Counted from the first letter of the stretch, positions 16,545 to 26,146 are shown. The stretch: 42,107 nucleotides of DNA from an uncultured Clostridia bacterium (GCA_947589035.1 CANPYZ010000023.1:1-42107); one strand, 5' to 3'. The notes: generated by a model from the letters alone, not told the origin. Numbers and translations: made by a program.

Positions 16545-17665
16545 ACATTCACCTTCGAAAGCTCGTTTTTTACCTTAATAAGAGCATTATCTATAACAGC
16601 ATCCATATCATAATATTTATATTCGCCAAGTCTACCACCGAAGATGACCTTGCTTTCTTCTTCGGCAAGCTTTTTATATTCTGCATATAAAGCAGAATTT
16701 TTCTCATCATTGACTGGATAATATGGTTCATCGCCAGGCTTCCACTCAGAACTAAATTCACGGCTGATGACGGTTTTCGGCAAATCATTGCCGTTTTTGT
16801 CTTTGCCAAATTCAAACCATTTATGTTCAATAATTCTTGTCCACGGTGTTTCTCTGTCAGTATAATTAACTGCGGCATTTCCCTGAAAATTTGGCATATC
16901 CAAAATTTCTGTCTCAAAGCGAACAGAACGATATTCCAGAGTTCCCAACTGATACCCGAAATATGCATCAATTGCACCAGTGTAAACAACCTTTTCAGCA
17001 AGTGCATCTAATTCCGATTTATGCTCCAAATAATCAACACCAAGGCGGACTTCAATTCCATCCAGCATATTGGCAATCATCTGCGTATAGCCGCCGATTG
17101 GAATGCCCTGATAAAGCGCATTGAAATAATTATTATCAAATGTCAGCCGGACGGGCAGACGTTTAATAATAAATGCAGGCAAATCCTTACAATCCCGTCC
17201 CCATTGTTTTTCTGTGTAGCCTTTAATCAATTTTTCGTAAATATCCCGACCGACAAGCGAAATTGCCTGTTCTTCCAAATTTTTTGGCTCACCAGTAATC
17301 TCTTTACGCTGTTCAGCAATTTTTGCAGCAGCTTCTTCTGGTGTCACAACACCCCACATTTTATTGAACGTGTACATATTGAACGGCAAGGAAAATAATT
17401 CACCTTTATAATTCGCAACAGGGGAGTTGGTGAATCTGTTGAAAGTTGCAAGTTGTGTGATGTAATTCCACACTTCAATATTGTTGGTATGGAAAATGTG
17501 TGCGCCGTATTTGTGGACGTGAATGCCTTCAACGGTTTCAGTATACACATTTCCAGCGATATTTGGACGCTTGTCGATGACAAGCACACGCTTGCCTGCT
17601 TTTTTCGCTTCGTGTGCGAAAACTGCTCCATACAAGCCAGAGCCTACAATCAGATAATCGTACAT
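16541..17665 (-). CDS. glf: UDP-galactopyranose mutase
   Basis: A 374-residue flavoenzyme that converts UDP-galactopyranose to UDP-galactofuranose in the cytoplasm, supplying Galf for surface polysaccharides. The N-terminal Rossmann motif GSGLYGAVFA (8-17), IDKRPNIAGN and the HKYGAHIFHT segment are typical. KQWGRDCKDLP and the C-terminal GRLGEYKYYDMD are also conserved. Length is normal. Shine-Dalgarno GGAGG lies before ATG 17665. It implies that the left-operon polysaccharide contains Galf. A broken relative of part of this gene lies at 15190-15530. Confidence 0.96.
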   Translation of the reverse strand: MYDYLIVGSGLYGAVFAHEAKKAGKRVLVIDKRPNIAGNVYTETVEGIHVHKYGAHIFHTNNIEVWNYITQLATFNRFTNSPVANYKGELFSLPFNMYTFNKMWGVVTPEEAAAKIAEQRKEITGEPKNLEEQAISLVGRDIYEKLIKGYTEKQWGRDCKDLPAFIIKRLPVRLTFDNNYFNALYQGIPIGGYTQMIANMLDGIEVRLGVDYLEHKSELDALAEKVVYTGAIDAYFGYQLGTLEYRSVRFETEILDMPNFQGNAAVNYTDRETPWTRIIEHKWFEFGKDKNGNDLPKTVISREFSSEWKPGDEPYYPVNDEKNSALYAEYKKLAEEESKVIFGGRLGEYKYYDMDAVIDNALIKVKNELSKVNV

Positions 17666-17706
17666 AATTTACCTCCATATAGATATATTCATTTATTTTT
17701 GTATTA

Positions 17707-18780
17707 TCAAAAGCTTGATTTTATCTGTTTTACTATTTTTATGATATTTTCCGGCAAAAGTTTTTTCACTTTATCTTTGAAAAGTCCTTTTTTATACTGT
17801 TTATATCCTTTGTTATTGACAACTGCATAATGTAGACCATGCAATTTCAAGTCTTTTTCAAATTGTTGATACTGTTCCTTGTTTTGCATTCGTCTACGAT
17901 AGTAATTTGTGTTGTTTTGAAGTGCAAACATAACATCAGCAGGAAAAACAGAAAAATTATCATGCGATTTCAACATATTCATCATTTGCTGACCTTTATC
18001 AGTTTTACAAAAAATAATAGAAACCCCCATTGGATTATAACTATCCATCCCTTTTTTACAACCCCAAAAATCACCTACTGTTAAATCAGAGTAATGCATA
18101 TCGCCCTTGAATTGACACTGATAACATGATAAGCGAGAATATTTTTTAAATGCAAATCCAAAATCAGAATGATAAAACAATTCCTCAAAAACCTTTCCAT
18201 TGTCAAATTCAGCGTGAATATAGGGTGGTTCCCATCCTCTTTTTTTGTAACGAACGGAAAATGAGTTTACTTTAGCATCAAATTTCCTTTCCAGTCTCTC
18301 TACATATTGCTTTTGTATTTCAGGAAAAGTAGGACCATGACAAATCAAATCAATGGTGTAAAGTAGTGTACGATTCACATTGTGTTTTTCTAAGATTTTT
18401 ATCAAAGCTCCAACCTCACAGCCCAGACCAATAAACAAAACCTTTTTTCCAGAGTTTAATAATCTTTCAACTTCTTCAAAAACAGAAACCCATTTTTTAC
18501 CGTTATATATCTTTTTTTCAGCATAAATGTATTTGGATGATCTGAACTTGATAAGTCCCTCTTTAGTTTCAGCACATGCAAATACTGCACTTTTAAAATC
18601 ATCTGTATAGCATACGCCTATCACAACACCGCCATCTTCAATGATTTTTTCAGACAAGGCAGATGCCGCTCCTCCTGATGCACACGCAAATAAACTTGAC
18701 TTATCTTTATAATATCCTGCATATGCACTGCTGATTGTTGAAACATCAAAGCCAAACTTCTCTGATAATTTTGTATGCAT
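17707..18780 (-). CDS. F420-hydrogenase/dehydrogenase beta-subunit family protein without ferredoxin domain
   Basis: A 357-residue protein of the coenzyme F420 hydrogenase/dehydrogenase beta-subunit group that is common in EPS loci beside pyruvyltransferase-family genes. It keeps the core motifs ACASGGAASAL, DLICHGPTFPEI and the cysteine region CYQCQFKGDMHYSDLTVGDF. The homologue at 39738-40934 begins with two 4Fe-4S motifs (CTGCGACMQICPRHC and a second CxxCxxC set); this one has none, since it starts close to the core. Upstream there is no room for a lost domain in another frame. Its biochemical role in EPS synthesis is not established; it may act as a redox or sugar-modifying enzyme. Confidence 0.8.
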   Translation of the reverse strand: MHTKLSEKFGFDVSTISSAYAGYYKDKSSLFACASGGAASALSEKIIEDGGVVIGVCYTDDFKSAVFACAETKEGLIKFRSSKYIYAEKKIYNGKKWVSVFEEVERLLNSGKKVLFIGLGCEVGALIKILEKHNVNRTLLYTIDLICHGPTFPEIQKQYVERLERKFDAKVNSFSVRYKKRGWEPPYIHAEFDNGKVFEELFYHSDFGFAFKKYSRLSCYQCQFKGDMHYSDLTVGDFWGCKKGMDSYNPMGVSIIFCKTDKGQQMMNMLKSHDNFSVFPADVMFALQNNTNYYRRRMQNKEQYQQFEKDLKLHGLHYAVVNNKGYKQYKKGLFKDKVKKLLPENIIKIVKQIKSSF

Positions 18781-18833
18781 AGTTTCACCCCATTACTTGT
18801 TAAATTCATATGATAATGAGAATATGAAAAACA

Positions 18834-20237
18834 TCATATTTTAAATATAGATTTCATTTTCCGTAGAATGCCTAATACCATTTCCTTGTTAAATAAGATA
18901 CAAACAGAAAAACCAAACACAGCAGTTATAAAATAGAAAAGTATTGTCTGCTGATAAGACAAAATTGTCTCTGTTATCATAATACATTGCAAAATTAGAA
19001 ATTGTTTCATATCCATTTTTATCTTAGAAAATTTTTGTACATCAATCAAGCGATAGGTAAAAAGTACAATATAACTCACAAGAGTAGATATAGATGCAGC
19101 AAAAATACCAATTTTATGGATTAATAAGAGATTTACAATCAGATTTACTGCAGCTGAACCAATAGAAGTTATGCCAACAGACTTAATTTTCTTTTTAGCC
19201 ACATAGATTCCACCCAGATAAAGTGCCAATCCTTGAAAAAAAATAGCATAGCAAAGTATAGGCATTTGATTATATGCTTCCATATAATCTCCATTAATCA
19301 ACAACTTGAAAAGAATCGGCATAGCAGCTATAACAACACTGAACACACCCATTTGCAGATTCAGCATCATTCTCATCATAACTGTGTAATATTCATCAGA
19401 ATCCTTATCATTAACTGAAAGTGATGCATTTTCAGTCCATGCCAGATTCAAAGCCGACTGTGCCAGATTGATAATGGATGGAATCTTTGTAGATGCTGCA
19501 TATACAGCATTTACAGCAACACCTAAAACCTTTGAAACAACTAATCGATCTGACACCTGCATAACCCACATTGACATGTCATTCGGAACCATTGGCCACG
19601 AGTAAGTCAGCATTTCTTTTATTATTTTCTTATTAATCAGTTTAAAATCAATAAACTTAAAAATTTTAATATGAATAGAGATGTATACCATTGACAGAAA
19701 AGACCCCATACCAAGTGCAATTACTGCTCCCGTCAGCCCCATTTTTAATATACTTACTAATAAAACAGCGAATATCATCTTTCCAATAGCACTAATTATT
19801 GCACTAACAGAATAAGGCAGGTTTTTTCCAATTCCACGGGAAATCTGCCGAACGGTGTTTACTATGATGTCTGCTAAATAATAGAAGCAGATACACAATC
19901 TTATGGTCGTACTACCCGGAAGCAAAAAAAACAAAACAAGCAAAGCAATTAATGAAATAGGTAAAGTAACAATAAAGATATTAGTTACGATTTCCTTTTG
20001 CTTATCCAGATTCGCTCTGACATCTAACATAAATCTAAAGGCTGCACTTTTAATTTGAAGTGTCAGCTGTGGAAGATATAATGAAATCAATACTGTAATG
20101 AGGTCATATGTACCATATTCCGCTTTGGAGAGATATCCTGTCAGAATCGGTAGTGTAATAAAACCAGCAAGCTTGGGGAGAAACGTTCCTATAGAGAGAA
20201 TCAGTGTATTTTTGGCGAGTTCCGTTTTTTTGCTCAT
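18834..20237 (-). CDS. Wzx-type polysaccharide flippase (MOP superfamily)
   Basis: A 467-residue protein with about 12-14 membrane helices. The N-terminus (TELAKNTLILSIGTFLPKLA, then GYLSKAEYGTYDL) is typical of flippases that move lipid-linked repeat units across the membrane. With the Wzy-like protein at 21397-22626 it indicates a Wzx/Wzy-dependent pathway. Shine-Dalgarno AGAGG precedes ATG 20237, which overlaps the preceding gene stop by ATGA. A second flippase gene begins at 41919 in the other EPS operon. Confidence 0.9.
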   Translation of the reverse strand: MSKKTELAKNTLILSIGTFLPKLAGFITLPILTGYLSKAEYGTYDLITVLISLYLPQLTLQIKSAAFRFMLDVRANLDKQKEIVTNIFIVTLPISLIALLVLFFLLPGSTTIRLCICFYYLADIIVNTVRQISRGIGKNLPYSVSAIISAIGKMIFAVLLVSILKMGLTGAVIALGMGSFLSMVYISIHIKIFKFIDFKLINKKIIKEMLTYSWPMVPNDMSMWVMQVSDRLVVSKVLGVAVNAVYAASTKIPSIINLAQSALNLAWTENASLSVNDKDSDEYYTVMMRMMLNLQMGVFSVVIAAMPILFKLLINGDYMEAYNQMPILCYAIFFQGLALYLGGIYVAKKKIKSVGITSIGSAAVNLIVNLLLIHKIGIFAASISTLVSYIVLFTYRLIDVQKFSKIKMDMKQFLILQCIMITETILSYQQTILFYFITAVFGFSVCILFNKEMVLGILRKMKSIFKI

Positions 20238-21379
20238 TGCTTCAACCTCTTTTCATCACCCAAATTGAGGGCTCTATCAAGGAAACGATAAGCAAATCCC
20301 CTATCTTTGTTTAGAACTTTTTTCCCTTCAGTGTAATCAATATTTGTATTTCTTATAAATGCTGTTTCATCAGACACAAATCTATGATTAAGACTATACT
20401 TATTCATCAAGTCATTGAATTTTTCGTCTTCATCTGATCTGATTCTTTTTAGCACGTAAAATTCTTTATCATAAATAAATGAAAATACAGCAGCATGGAA
20501 TGAATCAGTAATAATAAATTCTGAATTTTTGATGAGACTGATAAATTCATATGCAGTACCATTTTTAAGAACAGTATATTCGTTTTTTTCATCAGAATAA
20601 TGCATAGGAAGGACAATTATTTCAGCATCTTTATGCATATGAGCTGCTTTTTTGACATAACTCCAATATCTTTGGTCTTCCATAACAAAATAGCAAAGAA
20701 TATATTTTTTGCCTGTAATATCTCCAAGTTGCGCTTTTGCAGCGAAATTATCCCAAAAATCCTTATCATGCAGAAGAGTCGGATCGATGACTTTATACAC
20801 CTTGCGACCAAGTAACTCTGAAAAAAAGTCTGCCGAATTTTTTTCTCTCGTACTTATAGCACGAAATCCTTTAAGTAATTTTTTATAATTTTTATAATAT
20901 TTTTCAGGAAGTTTTTTTGCACCTGTACTGGAAGCGTATGCTATTCTTGTAAGGTTTTCAAACATTGCGAAATCAAGAAACATTTTATTTGGCGAACCAA
21001 GAGCAGGTTGCCATATAATATCACTTCCTGTAATAAATATCCATTTTTCTGCAATTATTTTTTTCCATTGAGACATTGTAATTATATCCAGCGGTTTAAA
21101 ATTATCGCTGATATATTTGTCTATATTCTGTTGTTGTTCAGGAGTTACTTCATATGAAACTGGATGGAAAAATTTTTGCTTTTCTTTTGCATTAAGTTTC
21201 ATTTTTATTCTGGAAATCAGCAAACTTGGATGTTGAATCAAGTATTCTTTTACTTTGAAACTGTGAAGGATATACACATCAAATCCTTTTTCTTTCAAAT
21301 AACTACAAAGAGATGCGGACTGAAGCTGAGTACCATAATTTGGACTTTTATACCATGTTACTACACAAATTTTTTTCAT
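20234..21379 (-). CDS. Polysaccharide pyruvyl transferase family protein
   Basis: A 381-residue cytoplasmic protein of the CsaB-like group, which adds pyruvate ketals or other groups to polysaccharides. Family marks are the N-terminal WYKSPNYGTQLQS, the GSDIIWQPALG motif, the STREKNSADF segment, DPTLLHD and ITDSFHAAVFS. It has a counterpart at 38614-39732 in the other EPS operon, again near an F420-beta-like gene. The exact acceptor sugar cannot be told. It overlaps the flippase gene by four bases. Confidence 0.88.
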   Translation of the reverse strand: MKKICVVTWYKSPNYGTQLQSASLCSYLKEKGFDVYILHSFKVKEYLIQHPSLLISRIKMKLNAKEKQKFFHPVSYEVTPEQQQNIDKYISDNFKPLDIITMSQWKKIIAEKWIFITGSDIIWQPALGSPNKMFLDFAMFENLTRIAYASSTGAKKLPEKYYKNYKKLLKGFRAISTREKNSADFFSELLGRKVYKVIDPTLLHDKDFWDNFAAKAQLGDITGKKYILCYFVMEDQRYWSYVKKAAHMHKDAEIIVLPMHYSDEKNEYTVLKNGTAYEFISLIKNSEFIITDSFHAAVFSFIYDKEFYVLKRIRSDEDEKFNDLMNKYSLNHRFVSDETAFIRNTNIDYTEGKKVLNKDRGFAYRFLDRALNLGDEKRLKQ

Positions 21380-21396
21380 AATATGACCCCCATTAT

Positions 21397-22626
21397 TTAG
21401 TAGGCAATTTTTAGTTTTTTGAACGCTTTTATAATTGTTGGATTTTCTTTAATGCTTTTTTGTTTATATAAAAGAACATAACTTATCATAAACCAGAACG
21501 TATTATAATAAATATAGAAAGACAAATTATCAATAATACATTTAAAGGCTATGAGTGCTATAATTATCAGAGCATACATATCTTTATTTTTTCTGCACTT
21601 ATATAACATAAAGGTGTTAATGATAATATACACAGAAAAAAATATCAACCCATAGCGTTGCATTACTTGTATATACATATTATCAACATAAAAATAATTC
21701 GCATATACATTGTTTGCAACACCGCCAGAATCATCCGTTCCAAAACCTACCCATGGAATTTTTTCTCCCAAAAGGGTAACACCATATTCTTTTAGTGATT
21801 TATTTGCAAAAAATATCCTGTCTTCGAAAAAGCGATTGATTGCTCTCATCCAAGCAATTTTATAATCATATGTCAAAGCAGCAACCAATGATATTATCAA
21901 TGCTATAAAAAATGAAAAAGTTATAACATATGTTATAATTTTTCTGTTACAAATAAAATCATAGTGATATTTAAGCACAATTCCTACAAAAATCACCACA
22001 ACAGATGACACAAAAGCGAGTTTTGAATCTGTTTTGATGTAAATAAATACATTCATTCCAAGCAAAACAATATTCTCCCACCATTTAATTTTTCTTTTTT
22101 TATAATAGACCCACAGTGCACTTATGTTAAATGAAAGTGTTGCTGGGTTCAATGGAAATCTGAAACCGAGAAATTCACGATGTCTTCCATTAAAAGATAT
22201 AATCGTTATATTATCAATTATATTTATTTTGGCAGATAGCATTACAAACAGCATAATAAACAGAAATATAAAAGCACTGAAATAAGCAATCTTGTTAAAA
22301 TCAATCTTTCTTGCTGAAAACAGCAGTATAGGTATCATTCCTACTGTTGTGAAGAAACTTTCGCTTGTATACGAAATAATAGCATATATAGTAAACGATA
22401 TGATCAAAGCTATCAGCTGTTTTTTATTATATTGGCTCTCAATAAAAATCTCTCCTGCCACAACTATGCCCATACACATGAACATAATGCATGAATAGAT
22501 TGCACCACTTGTATATTGATAATACAAAGAGGTACTTAATACTGAAAACAGCAGAAATAATCCATATGCCAGAAAGAATGGCAATTCTTTTACATTTATC
22601 TTCAGATTTGAAGCGAAGTATTTCAT
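21397..22626 (-). CDS. Wzy-like O-antigen/EPS polymerase
   Basis: A 409-residue protein with about 11-12 membrane helices and a large external loop in its second half (roughly 240-330), the usual layout of Wzy polymerases and O-antigen ligases. Sequence conservation in this family is low, so the call rests on topology and position between pyruvyltransferase, glycosyltransferase and flippase genes. AAAGGAT precedes ATG 22626. It would join repeat units outside the membrane. Confidence 0.75.
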   Translation of the reverse strand: MKYFASNLKINVKELPFFLAYGLFLLFSVLSTSLYYQYTSGAIYSCIMFMCMGIVVAGEIFIESQYNKKQLIALIISFTIYAIISYTSESFFTTVGMIPILLFSARKIDFNKIAYFSAFIFLFIMLFVMLSAKINIIDNITIISFNGRHREFLGFRFPLNPATLSFNISALWVYYKKRKIKWWENIVLLGMNVFIYIKTDSKLAFVSSVVVIFVGIVLKYHYDFICNRKIITYVITFSFFIALIISLVAALTYDYKIAWMRAINRFFEDRIFFANKSLKEYGVTLLGEKIPWVGFGTDDSGGVANNVYANYFYVDNMYIQVMQRYGLIFFSVYIIINTFMLYKCRKNKDMYALIIIALIAFKCIIDNLSFYIYYNTFWFMISYVLLYKQKSIKENPTIIKAFKKLKIAY

Positions 22627-22651
22627 TGATTATATCCTTTCTGCCTGTCTT

Positions 22652-23614
22652 TTATATTACTTTATAAGCAAGATAATTTGATTTTCTGAGAAGTGACAAT
22701 TTTTTTGCAGCAAAAGAAGCTTCATAAATATCTGGAAATGTTTCCTTAGTTTTCTTTTCCCAATCTATGATAAGTTTTTTATTATCATTATTTTTTTCAA
22801 GCTTGAGAAGCATCACAATAGAATTAGAATAATAAGCCGCAGCTCTTTTCAGCATATATTTTTGATTTCTTGCATTACCGATAGTTTTAAACTTCGCAAA
22901 AAAAGTGTTTATCATATCAGAAACATCAATAATTTCCTGATAATGCTTATGTATACTGTTTACATTGTTGCTCTGTTCATTACGTCCTATACGCCAATTG
23001 TAGATAACTTCACCGAAATACTCTATTGTTTTTACTCCGCTCAGAGAATACATAACAAAAAGCTGATCAGTATAAAGCATATGGAGCGGAAGAGGTCTGA
23101 AATTCTCTTTAACAATGGCTGTCTTGAAAGCATAAGCCCACATTGCGACAACAGGATTATTTTCAGCCTCATTTATGAACATTTTTTTTCCGTCAAGAGG
23201 ACGTATGAAATCATACATATCATGGCTACCCTCTTTTTCGACAACCTGAGCTGTATTTGTAACAAATGCATCCGCATCAGAGTTTTCCATTCTGCGAATA
23301 AGCATAGGCAAATTCTTGGTTGTAAACCAGTCATCTCCATCAAGCAGCTTGAAATACTTTCCGTTTGCGTGTTCAACGCTCCATGTTACAGTTGAACCAT
23401 ATCCGCCGTTTTCCTTATGTACAGGGATTATTGTATCAGGATACTTTTCAGCGTATTTTTCAGCAATACTTAATGTATCGTCGTTTCCACCATCATCAAT
23501 TACAAAAATCTCTATCTTATCTATAACTTCGGGAATAAGAAGCGAATCAAGAGACTGACTTATATATTTTTCAACATTATAAGCGGCAATAGAAACAGTT
23601 AATACTTTTTCCAT
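22652..23614 (-). CDS. Family 2 glycosyltransferase
   Basis: A 320-residue GT-A enzyme. VSIAAYNVEKYISQSLDSLL at the N-terminus, VIDDGGNDDT and the metal-binding LLDGDDWF are typical of GT2. No membrane segment is visible, so it should be a cytoplasmic enzyme building the lipid-linked repeat unit. ATG 23614 is preferred because GGAGG lies seven bases upstream; ATG 23620 has no spacing to that site. The gene follows the SDR gene directly. Donor and acceptor are unknown. Confidence 0.9.
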   Translation of the reverse strand: MEKVLTVSIAAYNVEKYISQSLDSLLIPEVIDKIEIFVIDDGGNDDTLSIAEKYAEKYPDTIIPVHKENGGYGSTVTWSVEHANGKYFKLLDGDDWFTTKNLPMLIRRMENSDADAFVTNTAQVVEKEGSHDMYDFIRPLDGKKMFINEAENNPVVAMWAYAFKTAIVKENFRPLPLHMLYTDQLFVMYSLSGVKTIEYFGEVIYNWRIGRNEQSNNVNSIHKHYQEIIDVSDMINTFFAKFKTIGNARNQKYMLKRAAAYYSNSIVMLLKLEKNNDNKKLIIDWEKKTKETFPDIYEASFAAKKLSLLRKSNYLAYKVI

Positions 23615-23616
23615 AA

Positions 23617-24681
23617 TCATTCCTCCAAAGATCTCATTATATCGATTGTATGAGCTATTCCTTTGTGAATATCAAAATTTGCTTTCCATCCAAGTTTTTC
23701 AAGCTTTGAACTATCAAGCACAGCCTTTGTTACGACGGAGAAGCCCGCTGCTTCTATAGCCTCAGGAATATCAAATACCACCTTAGTTCCAGCATAATCT
23801 GCAATAGCCTGAGCAAGGTCTTTAAGTGTAATATTGCATGAAGCTGTAGCAATATTATAGGCTTCACCCTTTTCTCCCTCAGTGAGACAACACAGGACAC
23901 CAGTAACTGCATCGGCTACATAAGTAAATGAATAGAACTGGTTTCCTGCACTTTTCAGAACAATGTCCTCACTGTTAATTCCTTTTTTAAGGAACTGTGA
24001 GATAGCTTTTGTATCTGAGCTAAGAAGCGTTGCTCCGAAAGAACGTGTAAGACGTGGTATAACTATATCCATATCATACTGTTTGATATAAGCCTGACAA
24101 AGAGCCTCTGAGACTCTTTTACTTTCGGGATAACCTGCTCTTAAAGTATTACAATTGATATACCCGCAGTAATCTTCAGCAAATTTCTCAGTATCCCCTC
24201 TGTTTTCACCATATATCTCATTTGATGAAGCGAAGAGAAAACGTTTGGAATTATGTTGGCGTGCAATTTCAAGAAAATTATAAAGTCCTATAACATTAAC
24301 AACAATAGTTCCTATCGGATCTGTTACATAAGCTACAGGATGTGTATTGCTTGCAGCATGAAAAAAATAGTCCACATTACCACTGATATTGATTGTATTT
24401 TTATCGCATATATCACATTCAACAAATTGAAAATATGCCTTATTCATATACTCTTTGAATCTTTTTTCAGCCTTAGATATACTTCTACCCAAAGCGATTA
24501 TTTTGCAATTAAGATTGAAATTATCATTTTTATACATAATCACATCAATAAGAAAAGTTCCGATAAGTCCGGTAGCTCCTGAAACAGCAATCGATGAATC
24601 TTTCAACTTATCCCAATTTATACCACATTCCGCAGTAACTGCAATATCTTTTCTGTAAAGTTCATTTTCAAGTAATCTCAT
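23617..24681 (-). CDS. NAD-dependent epimerase/dehydratase (extended SDR)
   Basis: A 354-residue extended short-chain dehydrogenase acting on a nucleotide-activated sugar or polyol. The Rossmann motif GATGLIGT, the active-site SS(N)EIYG serine segment and YPESK (the YxxxK pair) are intact. ATG 24681 is chosen for its GTGAGGT Shine-Dalgarno; an in-frame start at 24702 would overlap the IspD-like gene. It lies between a CTP-using cytidylyltransferase and a GT2. Its substrate could be the CDP-activated compound made next door or a UDP-sugar; the sequence does not decide. Confidence 0.88.
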   Translation of the reverse strand: MRLLENELYRKDIAVTAECGINWDKLKDSSIAVSGATGLIGTFLIDVIMYKNDNFNLNCKIIALGRSISKAEKRFKEYMNKAYFQFVECDICDKNTINISGNVDYFFHAASNTHPVAYVTDPIGTIVVNVIGLYNFLEIARQHNSKRFLFASSNEIYGENRGDTEKFAEDYCGYINCNTLRAGYPESKRVSEALCQAYIKQYDMDIVIPRLTRSFGATLLSSDTKAISQFLKKGINSEDIVLKSAGNQFYSFTYVADAVTGVLCCLTEGEKGEAYNIATASCNITLKDLAQAIADYAGTKVVFDIPEAIEAAGFSVVTKAVLDSSKLEKLGWKANFDIHKGIAHTIDIMRSLEE

Positions 24682-24689
24682 AACATACC

Positions 24690-25406
24690 TCACTTCAGCC
24701 ATGTACTTTTGTCAGCTTTTATATAAGCCTTGAATAGTTCAAGGTCATCTTTTGTAGTAAGCTTTATGTTTTTATCAGAACCGGCAGCAAAATACAGGCG
24801 TTCACCAAGCTCAACCATCATTGTATTGGCATAAGATGAACCATAAATACCTATGCCTTTTTCAAAAGCTTCATGATAGGCAGAATCAAGTCTGCCAAAT
24901 TTATAAGCCTGAGGAGTTGAAACTCTTCTGAGGGTTTCTCTTGGTATATACTGAACTGTGGATATTTCGTTATCTACAACAAATATCTGCTCATTATAAG
25001 GTAGAGATGTTACTGCATTGCCATATTTTTGACATTTTACAATAACATCTGAAAGAACGGCATCTTCAACTAAAGGTCTTATTCCGTCGTGAATAATAAC
25101 AATATCATCCTCAGAAGCAATTTTTTCAAGGTTGTATACGCCATTTCGAATAGACTCCTGACCGGTTTCTCCGCCGGAAATGACCCATTTGAGCTTTGTG
25201 ATATTGAATTGCTTTGCATATGCCCACAGGATATCATGCCATCCGTCTATGCATACTACCTCTATCGCATCAATTCGGGCATGTCTTTGAAAGCTTTCAA
25301 GAGTGTATATAAGCACAGGCTTATCATAGACGTTTATAAACTGTTTAGGGATATCCTGCCCCATTCTTTGACCGGAACCACCAGCAATGATAATTGCAAT
25401 ATTCAT
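24690..25406 (-). CDS. IspD/TarI-family cytidylyltransferase
   Basis: A 238-residue nucleotidyltransferase with the CTP-binding loop AGGSGQRMG and K21 (IPKQF), DGIRPLV in the middle and KNIKLTTKDDLELFKAY at the end. The family includes IspD (methylerythritol phosphate) and TarI/Bcs1 (ribitol phosphate). Here it sits in an EPS operon beside an SDR and a CDP-alcohol phosphotransferase, so a CDP-polyol product (CDP-ribitol or similar) is more likely than isoprenoid synthesis; this is inferred from context. It starts four bases after the phosphotransferase stop with a strong Shine-Dalgarno (AAAGGAG). Confidence 0.85.
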   Translation of the reverse strand: MNIAIIIAGGSGQRMGQDIPKQFINVYDKPVLIYTLESFQRHARIDAIEVVCIDGWHDILWAYAKQFNITKLKWVISGGETGQESIRNGVYNLEKIASEDDIVIIHDGIRPLVEDAVLSDVIVKCQKYGNAVTSLPYNEQIFVVDNEISTVQYIPRETLRRVSTPQAYKFGRLDSAYHEAFEKGIGIYGSSYANTMMVELGERLYFAAGSDKNIKLTTKDDLELFKAYIKADKSTWLK

Positions 25407-25410
25407 ATTC

Positions 25411-26142
25411 TCATTTCTCCTTTAATATTGATCTCAGGGATGCCAGCATTACAAGGGTGTTGAACAGAAAGTAAAACATCGTAAATGCATCAGAAATACC
25501 GCATATAACTGCAACAAGCATCAGTGCCTGCGCTCCGCCGGTAGTTGATTTAAGATTTAAAGCAATAGTTTTTACAAGTCCAAAATTAGCCCTGTCTGCG
25601 ACATCATTTACTACCTCTTTCTCCATAAGAGTTGATATAGTCTTATGCATTATCAGTCTCGGAAAGAGTGTGAACAGTGCGGAAAGACCTCCGAGGACGA
25701 TGTACAAATCTTTATTGAACGGGATGTATGTGTCAAAGAAGCAGTCAAAATGTGCTGCTACAATTCCGATTGAAAAGAATGAAAACGCAGATGCGAGATA
25801 TCCGCTCATTGCATCATAAACACTTCCCAACTTAGAGAATTGTTTCTTATATCGTGCAACATTTCCATCAACTCCATCAAGAAGATTCCACAGAAAAAAC
25901 ATGAACCATGCAATGACGAGTGTAGTCTTACTGTTTGCGAAATAGAAAACAATGAATCCTATTACCTGTGGTATTATAGAAATAAGAGTAATAGTATTTG
26001 GCTTGATATTCATATAAAGGAAAGGGATAGTAAGAACATATGATAATGGTCGACCGATATAAAAGGCAATCAAATCATTTTTAGCTGTTGCTTTCTTTTC
26101 CTTTGACATAGTTATATCTGCTATCTGTTTAGGTGTAATCAT
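25411..26142 (-). CDS. CDP-alcohol phosphotransferase family membrane protein
   Basis: A 243-residue protein with about six membrane helices. It carries the family signature from D89 (DGVDGNVAR, then eight residues, G106 and D110). The fourth conserved Asp, expected at 114, is a Gly in DAMSGY. That Asp is the presumed catalytic base in characterised members, so the enzyme may use another residue, belong to a divergent subfamily, or be weakly active. The family transfers a phospho-alcohol from or to a CDP-alcohol at the membrane. With the cytidylyltransferase encoded next, it could load a phospho-polyol onto a lipid or polysaccharide carrier; this is inference. Confidence 0.85.
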   Translation of the reverse strand: MITPKQIADITMSKEKKATAKNDLIAFYIGRPLSYVLTIPFLYMNIKPNTITLISIIPQVIGFIVFYFANSKTTLVIAWFMFFLWNLLDGVDGNVARYKKQFSKLGSVYDAMSGYLASAFSFFSIGIVAAHFDCFFDTYIPFNKDLYIVLGGLSALFTLFPRLIMHKTISTLMEKEVVNDVADRANFGLVKTIALNLKSTTGGAQALMLVAVICGISDAFTMFYFLFNTLVMLASLRSILKEK

Positions 26143-26146
26143 TTTC

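Noticed and set aside
24690-25406. Naming the cytidylyltransferase ispD
   Set aside because: The fold fits, but the EPS context and the CDP-alcohol phosphotransferase neighbour make a CDP-polyol role at least as likely.
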